From Gari tellinella (taxonomy: Eukaryota > Mollusca > Bivalvia > Cardiida > Psammobiidae): a stretch of 64,000 bases of DNA. Below are positions 1 through 10,884 of the stretch, one piece after another (the first letter of the stretch is position 1; every line of letters starts with the position of its first letter). The notes under the pieces are model-generated. The model was not told where the DNA came from. It saw only the letters and a program-made list of their open reading frames with translations, and searched no databases. The DNA lies in contig OV277856.1 of NCBI GenBank assembly GCA_922989275.2, positions 90,043,038-90,107,037 on the forward strand, given 5' to 3'. The position numbers and the translations under genes are program-made.

Positions 1-84
1 ACCGCTAATAACTTAGGACACCTCTATTAACACCCCCTTTCATAAGTCCCACAAATGAACACTTGCTGACTGTTGAAGAACCAT

Positions 85-246
85 AGAAGAAAATAGTTCA
101 ATTTTTTACAGTTGAATATGCTTCACAAGAAATATTTTCTTTATCCTGGCAGGCTGAAAGTCAAGCAGAATGTGCCGTAAGGAACTTACTGCTTTATTTT
201 CAAACTGCTTTAAGTGGCCACCTGTCTTCAAAACTTAGAAACAGGA
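85..246 (+). mobile_element. HP-A MITE, truncated and decayed
   Basis: Internal HP-A sequence (gaagaaaatagttc, agaaatattttct) and a decayed palindromic core, but neither terminal CCCATTACCCCATA is intact. Confidence 0.7.
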
Positions 247-811
247 AAGACATCTTTATGAGGAGACGGTTAAGTTGTGAAAAGGCACTTCTATAAGAGA
301 AAGGATATTCAACAAACTGTCCTTGTTTTTTGGTGGAAAAACCTCACATTTTTTATTATTGGTCTATTTAAGGAAACAACTTTAACGGCAAAGTATTAAA
401 AACTGCACCTTTATCACATTTCCAAGAAAATTTAAACATTTTCCCTGTTGTTTGTGTCAAATATTTATAGAAGGATTTCCTATAAGTGTGTTAAATTTCC
501 CCTAAATGCTACCTGTTACAGATTCAAGCCACTAACAAACTCCCACTCAGACCAATCTTTGCAATAGCTGAAGGTACAAACAAAATAATGCTGACTGGCC
601 ATTCTTTGAGTAGGCATACATCATTATAACTGCCTAATGCAGAGTAAAAGAAAAGCAGAAAGCTTTTGTCCTGCTTTAACCTGTATGAAAGATAACTAGT
701 TCAACTACTTTTGAGCAAATGCTTTATATAACTATGACAGCAATAATGCTGTAAAATCTCTAATATTTGTTTATGTAAGATTACATTTCACATCTTTCAT
801 ATGTTACTCAA
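247..811. other. No recognisable feature
   Basis: AT-rich intronic sequence; no coding signal, palindrome or repeat identified. The same is true of 1446-2066. Confidence 0.5.
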
Positions 812-1051
812 TAGATATGTCTTTTTATGCCTTTGATTTATTCCTCCACTAAAGAAAATAGTTCCTGTTCATACAGTCTGGATTATTCACAATGAGAAAT
901 ATTTCCTATACACGTGTCTCAGCAGATGGTAGCTTAAAGCAAGCTGTAAGTAAAGCAGAATGCTCTTTTTGGAGCATTCTGATTTTTTTCGGCTTGTTTT
1001 AAGTACCAATCTGTCTTCAATACTGAAAACAAGCTATGGGGAAGGGATAAC
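812..1051 (+). mobile_element. HP-A MITE
   Basis: Near full-length diverged copy: tattcctccactaaagaaaa on the left, core palindrome around 930-1008, and a right end of caagctatggggaagggata. The core loop (GAATGCTC...GAGCATTC) is intact while the outer arm is mutated. Confidence 0.75.
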
Positions 1052-1153
1052 ATAAACATGGACGCATTTAGTATGTTTCGACAAACATGATCTAGATCAA
1101 AACTGATCGAGAATCCTGATTTCTTCCAAGATGGCTCTTTTAAATGATTATGT

Positions 1154-1275
1154 TCAGTCAAACCGGACTAGTCCGTGAAGGCGTTACGAGATGTCTAAAG
1201 ACAAGTGTCCCAGTTACACAGGACAAAATCATTGCAGAAAGCTCTTATAAGAGCTTTCTGTATGACTTGTTTAGA
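1154..1275. mobile_element. HP-C MITE, partial
   Basis: Starts CAGTCAAACCGGAC and contains the core hairpin GCAGAAAGCTCTTAT / AGAGCTTTCTG at 1234-1260. The right terminal repeat is missing. Confidence 0.6.
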
Positions 1276-1280
1276 ATTAA

Positions 1281-1441
1281 CCCTTTCACTGTCAATGACG
1301 CCAAAAGGTGCATTTGAAAAAAGGTTGGATCCCGATCCAAACTTTTAGACACTTGTTTTGAAATTACCTTTGTCATACGGCCTTAAATCTAACTTTGAAC
1401 CAATATTGCCAACAACAATATATAATTATGGCAGTGTAGGG
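1281..1441. mobile_element. HP-D2 MITE, decayed
   Basis: TTAA at 1277-1280, then CCCTTTCACTGTC. The right end reads GGCAGTGTAGGGGATAA, matching in inverted form. The central palindrome (gttggatcccgatccaaac) is short. Confidence 0.55.
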
Positions 1442-2068
1442 GATAAAACCTCACGATAATTTTGGTCCTGAAAGAATTAAAGTATCATGTCTGAATTTCT
1501 TAAAGACTATCCACATTTCTTCCATTGTAGGCTCACTTAACATGGGACTGACTGTACTTGCCAGCAAGGCCTTTACTTATCTTGTCAGTCTAGCAGAAAT
1601 ACTGTCAAAACCCACCAGATATCTGCCTCGTACCTGTTCCTTAATGTTGGAGGGTCTGCTTCCCAAATTAATGCACTGCCAAAGCCAATTAATTACAATT
1701 AACTAAAGGGCAAGTGTACTTCCTTAATTCTCTTTCCACTTTCTGTACCAAGTTTAAAACAGGGGCTATCTTGTTTTCAATCACTTCCAATCATTGCATG
1801 TAAATATTTAAAATAAAATTCTGAAATCTGGTATGAAAACATGTGATACCATGTGACATTAATTTGGTCAGTATTGACTACAATGTGTTCTACACTCACT
1901 ATTTACAAGGGAAAGGGTGATAATGGCAGTCATATTGAACTACTGGAGATTTGGCTTCAATTCAATATAATACCTGTTTAACAAACCCCAGCAAGTCAGC
2001 TGGGAAGTGGATATTTTGGCAATATCACTATAGAAATTGACATAAATAGTACAGACCCTAACAAGCTA

Positions 2069-2119
2069 CAGTAAAACCTCTCTATTACGACCACTAACAC
2101 GAAGGTTAATTGGTTATAT
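2069..2119 (+). mobile_element. HP-B MITE, left end only
   Basis: TA at 2067-2068, then CAGTAAAACCTCTCTATTAC and 30 bp of HP-B body, cut off where the GAGGGCC element begins. A degraded HP-B right half is present near 3340-3420 (aagctgtcacctgtctttg), consistent with the GAGGGCC element having landed inside an HP-B copy. Confidence 0.6.
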
Positions 2120-3033
2120 ACAAGAGGGCCTTGAAGGCCCTGATATCGCTCTCCTGTTGTAAAGAAGCCTGATAGCTTTACCTTTGAGTTTCACCCATAT
2201 TAATCTAAATCCATTCAAAATTGTAGACTACATAATTATATAATGTGTAAACAATATTGGAAAACATACTATTCTAGTATAGTAGAGTACATCAAGGGCA
2301 GATAACTAGAGCATAAACAATACTGAAATAAAGCTTTTTCGAGCATTTCAAAGTATTATATCATGACGGGCAGATAGCTCTTGCCACAATCATCAAATTT
2401 CAAAAATAATTGCACTCCTTCAAGAACGTATAGCTATATACATACTGTAGTTGCTGGAGTATAAACACTCCAACAAGTGTGATCCAGATTGGGTCAAAAT
2501 TGTGGCTTGAGGAGTGCTCACTGGGTTTTTCTACGATTTGACCTGGTGACCTACATTTTGACAAAACATGACTCAAATTCAATCTCGACCAAGACTTTTT
2601 CAAGAACAACATCTAGAGCAAATTTAATGAAGATTGACCCACTACTGAATTCTTGGGGTGGTTCAAAGGTTTATGATTTGTCCTAGTAACCTACCTTTTG
2701 ACAGAACATGACCAAATCTGGATTTTGTCAAGAATATTTGGAGTGAGTTTGATGAAGATTGACCCAAAAACTGCAACCTCTAGTGTGTTCACAAGGCTTT
2801 CCATTGATATGAAATAATGGCCTTCTTTTACACCAGACATAACCCATATTTGAACTTGACTTAGAAGTTGCCAAAAACAACATTGAGAGCAAGTTTGATG
2901 AAAATTGATCCAGAACTGTTGCCTCTAATGTGTTCACAAGTAATTGTAGATGGATGGACTGACAGACATGCAGATGCCAGGCAAAACACTACCATAATAG
3001 TTCAACATGAGCTTCACTCAGATGAGCTCAAAT
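2120..3033 (+). mobile_element. GAGGGCC-type dispersed repeat, copy 1
   Basis: Begins ACAAGAGGGCC, then TTGAAGGCCCTGATATCGCT, and ends near GAGCTTCACTCAGATGAGCTC, the same end palindromes as copies 2 and 3. The inside differs: three degenerate units of about 180 bp with ttgacc and gatgaagattgaccc motifs. No coding capacity is credible. The class of this family is not clear from the sequence. Confidence 0.7.
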
Positions 3034-3660
3034 TTATTACCAATATAATTATATTGTATTGTAAAATTACATGGTTTTATTTTACTTGATTCTAGCTCTA
3101 GTGGTTCTCAATCAGAGGAATCTGTACATCTATCAGATGAAGGTCAATGGTGACTCAGTAATTAAGAGGCAGACTGTGATCACAATAAGCTGTCAATATT
3201 TCAATGCTCACTAAGTTGCAGTGGAAACAAATGTAAACATTGCTACAGCATTAATTGGGCAAAACTACATTGAGTCTTTTGGTAGGTGGTATCTTTAGCA
3301 AGATGTCAACAATGAAGAAAGTAAAATAGCCACTTTTCCTCCTTCATTTTCACCAAGCTTTAAATTAAGCTGTCACCTGTCTTTGAAGCTAAATAATAAT
3401 TTTTAGTGGTTGTAAAAGTAGCTTTTTTCTTCATTACTAAGTGAAACAACACTGCACAGAGACGGATTATAATCAAGTTACCCTATTGAAAACACCTGAA
3501 ATCCCTAAAAAAAAGTCTTTGTCCAAGTAAAACTATCATTCAGGTAATCATGTCAAAATTACCACAACTGAAATTTTTTCATTAATCACAAATCTAAGGG
3601 AAGTTTATGTCACTTATGTCACAAGTAGAAACATATCTGTAAGAAATTACCTATTGAATG
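3034..3660. other. Intronic, only repeat relics
   Basis: A decayed HP-B right half around 3340-3420; otherwise nothing recognisable. Confidence 0.45.
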
Positions 3661-3724
3661 CTCAGAAAACACTCAATAACAGTTTAAAGATAAAATCTAA
3701 TTCAATACCAACTTTAACAATTAC

Positions 3725-3914
3725 CTGTGATTCTGTATTGCATCCAAAAAAGGCATAGTGCGGATCTACATCAAGCACTTCTCCGTTACCAAGGAAACCC
3801 TGTAAACTACTCCATTCTGTGGGCTCCTCAGTGGGCACACCTAGCATATACCCATACTGGGATGCTGTCTGTTCCATGCCCCCCTTGTCTAGCCCTTCTG
3901 CCATTTTTGGGGCA
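3725..3914 (-). CDS. Candidate exon of unknown gene or isoform
   Basis: I do not recognise the product. An open minus-strand frame encodes about 63 residues (MAEGLDKGGMEQTASQYGYM, then GVPTEEPTEW, GNGEVLDVDPHYAFF, ending CNTESQ). It ends at a good donor (CACAG then GTAATT, complement at 3719-3724) and could start at a weak acceptor ending ttactag (ct at 3915-3916), or at an ATG in good context (CAAAAATGG, near 3900). It is more GC-rich than its surroundings and is not part of a repeat seen elsewhere here. It lies in the CaMKII transcription direction, but a 190-nt exon needing two bases from upstream does not directly follow the phase-0 exon at 25790. It could be an alternative linker exon, a different gene, or chance. 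Confidence 0.3.
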
Positions 3915-4185
3915 CTAGTAAGTTTAGCACAATAATCCACCTGCATTGCTAGTTGTTTTACGTTTTTATCTCATGATCTTTATTATGTCATTTAGTCTCT
4001 ACTGACCAATGCAAGACTTCCAGTGGCCTGTTAGTAGGCATCACTACTGAATGCACAAACACCGGACTACCACACTGACCAGTTACGACATACAGAGAGC
4101 CACCAACAATACATGTAGTTCAGGAATGGAGATAGTCCTTCTAGATAAGCAAATGTCAGGTCAGTTTACCACAGCTATAATAGTA

Positions 4186-4630
4186 CAGTCAAACCTGTGT
4201 TTATCCATTACCGAATAAATACGCCTTTCTACGCCTTCAATTTATCCCTTCACTTAAGAAAATAGTTCCATTTATGATTTTATACAATCATGAATAAAAA
4301 TTATGTCCCATTAGAAATATTTTCTAATCCAAGCAGATATTAAGCAGCTGAAAGTAAAGCAGAATGTGCCTCAAGGAGCATTCTGCTTTACTTTCAATCT
4401 GCTTAAAGTGGTCATCTGTCTTCAAAACTAGAAACTGGCTATGGGGTAATGCGTTAAGCGACCACTAAAAGACCATGCATTCATTGTATTCATGACAGGT
4501 GGCAGCTTAATGCAGGGAAGTCATGCAGAATGAGTTTTCTGCATGACTTTTGCTCTATGTTAAGTGTTAGCCTGTCTTTAAAGATCACCATACAGCTTCA
4601 TTCAGTGGTCATTTAATACAGGTATGACTG
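4186..4630. mobile_element. HP-C MITE interrupted by HP-A
   Basis: Ends CAGTCAAACCTGTG (4186-4199) and CAGGTATGACTG (4619-4630), flanked by TA at 4184-4185 and 4631-4632. The body resumes at 4458 (gcgaccactaaaagacc) after an HP-A insertion. The core hairpin GCTTAATGCAGG...TGCAG is around 4508-4564. Confidence 0.85.
4204..4453 (+). mobile_element. HP-A MITE nested in HP-C
   Basis: 250 bp from TCCATTACCGAATA to TATGGGGTAATGCG, flanked by TTTA (4200-4203) and TTAA (4454-4457). Removing it and one TTAA restores a continuous HP-C terminal repeat GTGTTAAGCGACCAC that matches the other HP-C end. This shows TTAA target duplication directly. Confidence 0.9.
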
Positions 4631-4632
4631 TA

Positions 4633-4964
4633 CTGTCAAACCTGTATTCACCCATGATTCCATTCAGAAAGGGATAAATCATGGATAACATCTAGCTTGA
4701 TCCATTACTCCATAAATATATCTTTTTACGCCTTGAATCATTTCTACATTAAAGAAAGTATCCCAATGAAGACCTGAATATACCCCAATCTAATAACCAT
4801 GTTAAAGACCTTGTAATGAAGTAAATGGTTAAAAGAAGAATGAAAATGATGTAGAAAGCTTCCCTTCAGGTTTCTGCATTACGTTAGAGCTACATTAAGC
4901 ACAAAACTGTATTTAAAAGTCTCCATGATTTTAGCTGAATTGTCCTGTAACACAATGTTTGACT
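4633..4964. mobile_element. Decayed HP-C copy with HP-A fragment
   Basis: Abuts the previous HP-C at CTGTCAAACCTGTATTCACC and ends near ATGTTTGACTGTA (4955-4967). It contains an HP-A start fragment (tccattactccataaatata near 4701) and a short hairpin near 4852-4885. Confidence 0.55.
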
Positions 4965-4967
4965 GTA

Positions 4968-5226
4968 TACGTAACATTCAGGTATGTACCCATTCTTCCT
5001 GCAAATCTATCCTCAATGATCACAACTCTCCAATTCAAGTCTGTAGAAAATTCCCCCACAATAATCAAGTATCCTAAAGCTTCATTCTTTGTACAAAACC
5101 TTTTTTCAATGATCACTGCTCTTGAAATCAAAGCTGCAGCTTGTTTATTCCCAGTAACATTTGCCACCCATAACCACAACCCTTACTCTTCCATAGGTCA
5201 TAGAATAGGTCTGGCCTTACTTCTAG
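4968..5226. other. Intronic; open in both strands but not recognised
   Basis: Two opposing open frames of 80-100 codons overlap here. Neither shows a recognisable domain or convincing splice sites, and I take both as chance. Confidence 0.35.
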
Positions 5227-5228
5227 TA

Positions 5229-5403
5229 CAGTTAAACCTCTCTATTACAAACACTAATTTGCCTTAATGAATAGGTATTTATGACAGGTATGTGACTGCT
5301 TAAAGCTTTCTGTTTTACTATCACCTTGCTTTAAGCTGTCACCTGTCTTTTATACAATCAATTAGCCTTTGATTTAGTGGTTGTAAATAGAGAGGTTTTA
5401 CTG
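5229..5403 (+). mobile_element. HP-B MITE with shortened core
   Basis: CAGTTAAACCTCTCTATTAC to AGAGAGGTTTTACTG with TA at 5227-5228 and 5404-5405. Most of one arm of the central palindrome is deleted, leaving GCTTAAAGC next to TTTCTGTTTTACTATC. Confidence 0.85.
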
Positions 5404-5608
5404 TATATATTTATATTTTCAACATAACTATGTGTGATTGGGTATTACATTAATAGACTAAAAGTATTGTCAAAATGTCCAGATATTTGAGTCATAATTA
5501 AAGCTAACCTCAAAACTATTCATTCCACTCTCAAGCAAAAACACTGAGGGTAAGTGAACTTTCAGATTTATCTTAAAAAGACTTTTCCCTTTTTTTGTTA
5601 AGGTCACT

Positions 5609-5813
5609 AACTACTCTTTGCATGCTAGCGGCGGATATATCCACCACAGTGATTGCCTTTGCAAACAGTTTGAATCCAGATGAGACACCGCATAAGGCGG
5701 CGTCTCATCAGGATCCAAACTGTTTGCCATTCTGACCCTGAATTTAAAGAAATTTTGTAAATGCTAATTTTAGAACAGTTGCAGACGAAAAAAAATACCC
5801 AGCATGCAAAGAG
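5609..5813. mobile_element. HP-D MITE
   Basis: Inverted ends CTCTTTGCATGCT (left) and AGCATGCAAAGAG followed by TTAA (5814-5817). The central palindrome GCAAACAGTTTGAATCC...GGATCCAAACTGTTTGC spans 5661-5728. A second copy of the same family at 35639 is in the opposite orientation. Confidence 0.8.
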
Positions 5814-6005
5814 TTAATCTTTTCCCTTACAGAGACACTTTTTCTAACCTTAAATATTTGTTCCTTATATAATATATGCTTCAGTCTTGAGCGGATAAAA
5901 GCCATGAATTTATTTTCTTTTTCTTTTACCCATTTCCCAACAGACACATCTTTGTACGCCTCCAATTTATTTCTCAACTGAAGAAAATAATTCCGCTGCA
6001 TACAG

Positions 6006-7161
6006 GGTTTTTTTGTTGTTTTTTAATTTTACGTCACTTTCAACAGTATTTTTCATATCGCGACATCCAGCTAATTATAGGTGGAGGAAGACCCCAGAAG
6101 TCCTTTATGCACTGTTTCAGGCACAAATCGGCAACTGGGTAGAACCACCAACCTTCCGCAAGCCAGCTGGAAGGCTTCCCCGCATGAACAAGAGGGCCTG
6201 AAGGCCCTGATATCGCTCACCTGTTGTACTGAAGCCTGATAGCTTTACCTTTCTGTTTCAACAGTTTAATCTAAATCCATTCAAATTTGTAGTATAGCAT
6301 GTAAGACTGGATAAAAATTGTGGCCGCTAGAGTGTAAACACTGTTAAATATGGCATTTTCAGCAATTCAAAGGTAGACAACTCCTGACCTATTTGTCTGA
6401 TGTCAATCATAATCAAACTCATCTGAACTCTTATGGTAATATACAATCTGAGCAAGTTTGAGATGGATTGGATAAAAATTGTGGCCGCTTTAGAGTGTAA
6501 ACACCCTTAAATATGGCATTTTCAGCAATTCAAAGGTAGATAACTTGCAGCCTATAATTCTGATTTCAACCATAATTGAACTCATTCGAGCTCTTATAGT
6601 AATATACAATCTGAGCAAGTTTAAGAAAGATTGGATAAATATTGTGGCCTCTAGAGTGTAAACAGTGTTAAATATGGCATTTTCAGCAATTCAAAGGTAG
6701 CTAACTCCTGCCCTATTGGTCTGATTTCAACCATAATCAAACTCATCTGATCTCTTATGGTAATATACAATCTGAGCAAGTCTCAGAACGATTGAATAAA
6801 TATTGTGGCCTCTAGAGTGTTAACAGTGTTAGATATGGCATTTTCAGCAATTCAAAGGTAGCTAACTCCTGACCTATTGGTCCGATTTCAACCATAATCG
6901 AACTCATCCGAACTCTTATGGTAATATACAATCTGAGCAAGTTTAAGAAAGATTGGATAAATATTGTGGCCTTTAGAGTGTAAACACTAAAATTGTTGAC
7001 GCCGGACGACGCACGACAGACGCCGGACATTCAAGGATTGCAAAAGCTCACCCTGAGCTAGCTCAGGTGAGCTAAAAAACCGAACGACCCTACTGGGATT
7101 CGAACACACAGCGGTGAGGAGCTTAGTGATGTAAGTCACAGTGACTATACCACTAGGCCAC
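6006..7161 (-). mobile_element. tRNA-derived SINE interrupted by a GAGGGCC element
   Basis: Flanked by the perfect 13-bp duplication CCGCTGCATACAG (5993-6005 and 7162-7174). On the minus strand the head (7077-7161) has a tRNA-like A box TGGCCTAGTGG and B box TGTTCGAATCC. The body and T/A-rich tail are 6006-6187. Sequence 6188-7076 is a later insertion, because the same SINE at 12512-12791 is continuous at that point. Confidence 0.88.
6188..7076 (+). mobile_element. GAGGGCC-type repeat, copy 2, with 161-bp tandem units
   Basis: Begins ACAAGAGGGCCTGAAGGCCC, ends CCCTGAGCTAGCTCAGG then TGAGCTAAAA. Inside are four or more units of 161-163 bp (TATGGCATTTTCAGCAATTC recurring at 6351, 6514, 6675 and 6836). 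The inserted position is fixed by comparison with the intact SINE. Confidence 0.85.
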
Positions 7162-7293
7162 CCGCTGCATACAGTCAGTCATGAATATGCAACATAAGAA
7201 ACAAATATTTGTTATAGCTTAGCAGGTGGTAGCTTAAAGCAGGCTGAAAGTAAAGCAGAATGCAACCAGCTGTCTTCAATACCAAAAACAGCA

Positions 7294-7537
7294 TCAACCC
7301 TTTCCCCAAAAGAAGTGCCAATTAGCACATTCAATTTATTCCTGAAGAAAATAGTTCTATTTTATACAGTCACGATCATGTAGTTTAAGAAATATTTTCT
7401 ATATGCTAGCAGATTGTAGCTAAATTAAAGCAGACTGAAAGTAAGCAGAATGAGACTCAAGGTGCATTCTATTTACTTTCAACCTCTTAATAAAACAGTC
7501 AACTGTCATCAAAACTAGAAACTGGTTATGAAGCAAA
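7294..7537 (+). mobile_element. HP-A MITE
   Basis: Begins AACCCTTTCCCC, contains gaagaaaatagttct and a diverged core near 7432-7495, and ends TATGAAGCAAATTAA. It directly abuts the previous HP-A copy. Confidence 0.75.
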
Positions 7538-7541
7538 TTAA

Positions 7542-8261
7542 GGCTTAAGAGAAGCCAACAGTGTAGAGTCAAAATCAGACAACACCCTTCATGTTCACTG
7601 ACCTTGGTCTACATATCCTGCTAGCAACAATATTTTCACAACTGACCAAATCTGTATTCCTCAACCAGAATGACAAACACTATCACACAGATTAAGAAAA
7701 CTGGTTGATTGAATACAATAAAATGTCTTTCAATATTTGCTGAAAACAAACAGTGGCAAGTGGTTTAGTTCATTATCCACTGATTGCTCTAGGACTTTCC
7801 CCCCATGCCAGCTTGAAGCCCTTGAAACTGAAAAGTGGCCGAGGAACACTCATTCAATTACAACTTATCAACATTACAAGAGAAGGTATGAAAGCAATTA
7901 TGCTAATCCCCCATCCCAAAGTAAGGAAATTCCCTCGAGACAGTCTCCTACTGAACTGCTATTATGATGAGTAAACCGACACTGATTTCAAAATAATTAT
8001 AAAATGCTCTTTGAGTACATGAAATTGACACCTACACTTATATACATCCTTAAAAATAATGAAAAATTACAAGTGATTAATCATTATATGACTTTGTTTC
8101 AGGACAAAATAAAAACCAGCAAGTATGAGCATTTTTTATACTTTACCTAAAAATCTTAATTTTAAATGCCTCTAATGATGTCAAACCAACGAAAATACAA
8201 TCAAACCGTGATAATTAGAACATACTTAAGTCACCTTTTAAGCACAGGTAAATTTGACTAA
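7542..8261. other. Intronic, no recognisable feature
   Basis: Two overlapping plus-strand open frames of about 75 codons at 7737-7974 are low in complexity and match no family I know. They are not called as genes. Confidence 0.45.
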
Positions 8262-9508
8262 ACAAGAGGGCCTGAAGGCCCTGATATCGCTCACCTGTTG
8301 TACTGAAGCCTGAAAGCTTTACATTGTTTCACCTGTTTTCATCTAAATCTTTTCAAATTTGTAGTAAAGCATGTAAACAATTTTGGAATACAACCTCATA
8401 ATTCTAGTATAGTAGAGTACATGTACATCAAGGGCCTAAACAATACTGAAATGAAGCCTTTTCTAGCATTTCAAAGTATATCAAGGGCAGATAACTATTG
8501 CCACAATGATAAGATTTCAACAATAATTTCACTCCTTGGAGAACCTATAGCTATATACTTTGTGTGCAAGTATAATCAAAATCCATTCAAAACTGTAGTT
8601 GCAAGAGTATAAACGCTGTAAAATATGGCATTTTCAGCACTTCAAAGGTAGATAACTCTTGATCTATTTGTCCGATTTCAACCATAATCACCCTTTTTCG
8701 AACTCTTTAACTTATAGTCATATACAATCAGAGCAAGTTTGAGAAAGCTTGGATAAATATTGTGGCCTCTAGTGTAAACACTGTTAAATATATCATTTTC
8801 AGCAATTCAAAGATAGATAACTCTTGACCTATTCATCCGATTACAACCATAATCAAACTCATATGAATTATTATAATAATATACCATCTGAGCAAGTTTG
8901 AAAAAGATTGGATAAAATGTGTGGCCTCTAGAGTGTAAACACCATTAAATATGGCATTTTCAGCAATTCAAAGGTAGATAATTCTCGACCTATTAGTCTG
9001 ATTTCAACAATAATCAAACTCGTTTGAATTCTTATAGTAATATACAATCTGAGATAGTTTGAGATAGATTGGATAAAAATTGTGGCCTCTAGAGTGTAAA
9101 CAACCTTAAATATGGCATTTTCAGCAGTTCAAAGGTAGATAACTCTTGATCTATTAGTCTGATTTCAACCATAATCAAACTCATCCGAACTCTTATGGTC
9201 ATATACAATCTGGGCAAGTTTTAGAAAGATTGGCCAAATATTGTGGCCTCTAGAGTGTAAACACTGTAAAATATGGCATTTTCAGCAATTCAAAGGTAGA
9301 TAACTCTTGATCTATTTGTCCAATTTCAACCATAATCGAACTCATCCGAACTCTTATGGCAATATACCTTCTGAGCAAGTTTGAGAAAGATTAGATAAAT
9401 ATTGTGGCCTCTAGAGTGTAAACACTAAAATTGTTGACGACGCACGACGGACGACGGACATTCAAGGATTGCAATAGCTCACCCTGAGCTAGCTCAGGTG
9501 AGCTAAAA
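8262..9508 (+). mobile_element. GAGGGCC-type repeat, copy 3, with 161-bp tandem units
   Basis: Begins AACAAGAGGGCCTGAAGG and ends GAGCTAGCTCAGGTGAGCTA. At least five tandem units; TTTTCAGCA recurs at 8631, 8796, 8957, 9118 and 9279, a spacing of 161-165 bp. The units are homologous to those in copy 2. Small open frames inside are shadows. Confidence 0.85.
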
Positions 9509-9784
9509 AATCATCTGTAGAAAACATGTTGTTTCAACTTCACTGTGATACTGTGCTCTGGATGTTTTACCAGCATCAGAGACCCTATAGCTCCGTAGAA
9601 AGCAATAATCATAAAGGCATTATGGTTAACTGTTTACACAGCAGTATATGATCTCTTTGATTGCTAAGAAAAGAAGTTTAATGGCATTTATATGACATTT
9701 TTCTGATTTCTATTTTATTTGAAGTGAAGACTAACAGCAGAACCCACTCATACAAATTCTTTTTTTCAAACAAGGGAATTCAAG

Positions 9785-9870
9785 GCAACGGTTGCTGAAA
9801 GCAGGCTAACAGTAAACCAGAAAGCTCCTTATTGAGATGCTTGCTTTACTTTCAGTTTTTAACAGCCTAT
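9785..9870. mobile_element. HP-B/C-type core hairpin relic
   Basis: gctgaaagcaggctaacagt, then AGAAAGCTCC and a mutated opposite arm; terminal repeats are not recognisable. Confidence 0.5.
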
Positions 9871-9981
9871 ATATTGTACGGATGAAGTAAATTTCAGGAC
9901 AGTCCTGGGTACAACCATGAAAAAAATATATCTTTATAATGAATAGGTAAAGTGGGAAAAGGTGTTGCTATGAAGGAATGG

Positions 9982-10173
9982 CAGGGCTCCAGATAAGAGA
10001 TAGTTAACTGAACAAATTCAATATTTTCTCGCTCATTTCAGCACCAATCCTATGGTGTTACTACTCATTAGAATCGTCTCTTTGAGACGATTCTAATGAG
10101 TAGTAACACCATAGGGTTTAATTCAGAAATAAAGATTTTAGATTTTGAAAAACTACCCTTATCTGGAGCCCTG
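9982..10173. mobile_element. HP-G MITE
   Basis: Inverted ends CAGGGCTCCAGATAAG and CTTATCTGGAGCCCTG, flanked by the perfect 6-bp duplication GAATGG (9976-9981 and 10174-10179). The central palindrome CTCATTAGAATCGTCTC / GAGACGATTCTAATGAG is around 10048-10120. Confidence 0.85.
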
Positions 10174-10295
10174 GAATGGGTTAACATGTTTCTTCATTGA
10201 ACACATGTTTTACTGCATGGATATACATCATTTTAAAGTCAAAGATTCTTACACACTATGGAAGCACTCAATGAATACCCGTAGCATATATTTGG

Positions 10296-10373
10296 TTGCT
10301 TAAAGCAGGAAAAAGTAAATCAGAATGCATCTTAAAAGACGTTTTCTGCTTTACTTTCAGTCTGTTTTAAGTT
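10296..10373. mobile_element. Core hairpin relic (HP-A/B type)
   Basis: GCTTAAAGCAGG...AGTCTGTTTTAAG palindrome with a mutated loop; no ends seen. Confidence 0.5.
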
Positions 10374-10420
10374 ACCATTTGCTAGATAAAGAATATATGA
10401 ACTGGCAGGGCAGAGTTTCG

Positions 10421-10615
10421 ACCTTTGCATTTTAACTTTGGGGCTGGCAGCACGCTCTTTTATTATCGAAATTAACCGTTGTCGTCTGCCGTTTTTTTCT
10501 CAACATTACGTAGTAATGAACATTTTGATAGAAGGAATTTAAGATAATGAAGAATGACAAACAGCGTTACGTGGCATCTGATCTGGATTCAAGCTGTTTG
10601 CAAATGTTAACCAAG
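10421..10615. mobile_element. HP-D-type relic
   Basis: Contains the HP-D internal motif cgtctgccgttttttt and the core half ggattcaagctgtttgcaaa near 10584-10603. Ends are decayed. A fragment resembling the HP-K end (gttgtagagagggagcactg) follows at 10685. Confidence 0.45.
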
Positions 10616-10884
10616 TCTTAATTTCTCTTCCTATAACAATTCCCTACGAACAACACACGCAAAATTTGTCTTCCATTGGGCGTTGTTGTAGAGAGGGAGC
10701 ACTGTATATACCAATTGCACGTGGATATTGGTGCACGCATAAATTGTGTTTCTTCAAGTTGAAAGTATCGGACAATAACGATATAATACTGAACTATACC
10801 TATCAACCCTAAAATCAAAAGTAAATTAGTTTATCTTTGCCAAAGGTTAGCTCCACCCTGCCAGTTACATAAAATCGGCCTATA

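Larger units (their letters stand above)
5926..7293 (+). mobile_element. HP-A MITE interrupted by a SINE
   Basis: The left part (acccatttccc, tttgtacgcctccaattt, gaagaaaataattccgctg) runs to 6005. The right part resumes at 7162 with cagtcagtcatgaatatgc, then cttaaagcaggctgaaagta and ctgtcttcaataccaaaaac. The core has lost one arm. The SINE sits between two copies of a 13-bp duplication. Confidence 0.8.

Noticed and set aside
7737..7974. Overlapping plus-strand open frames
   Set aside because: Two phases open at once with no known domain and no splice sites.
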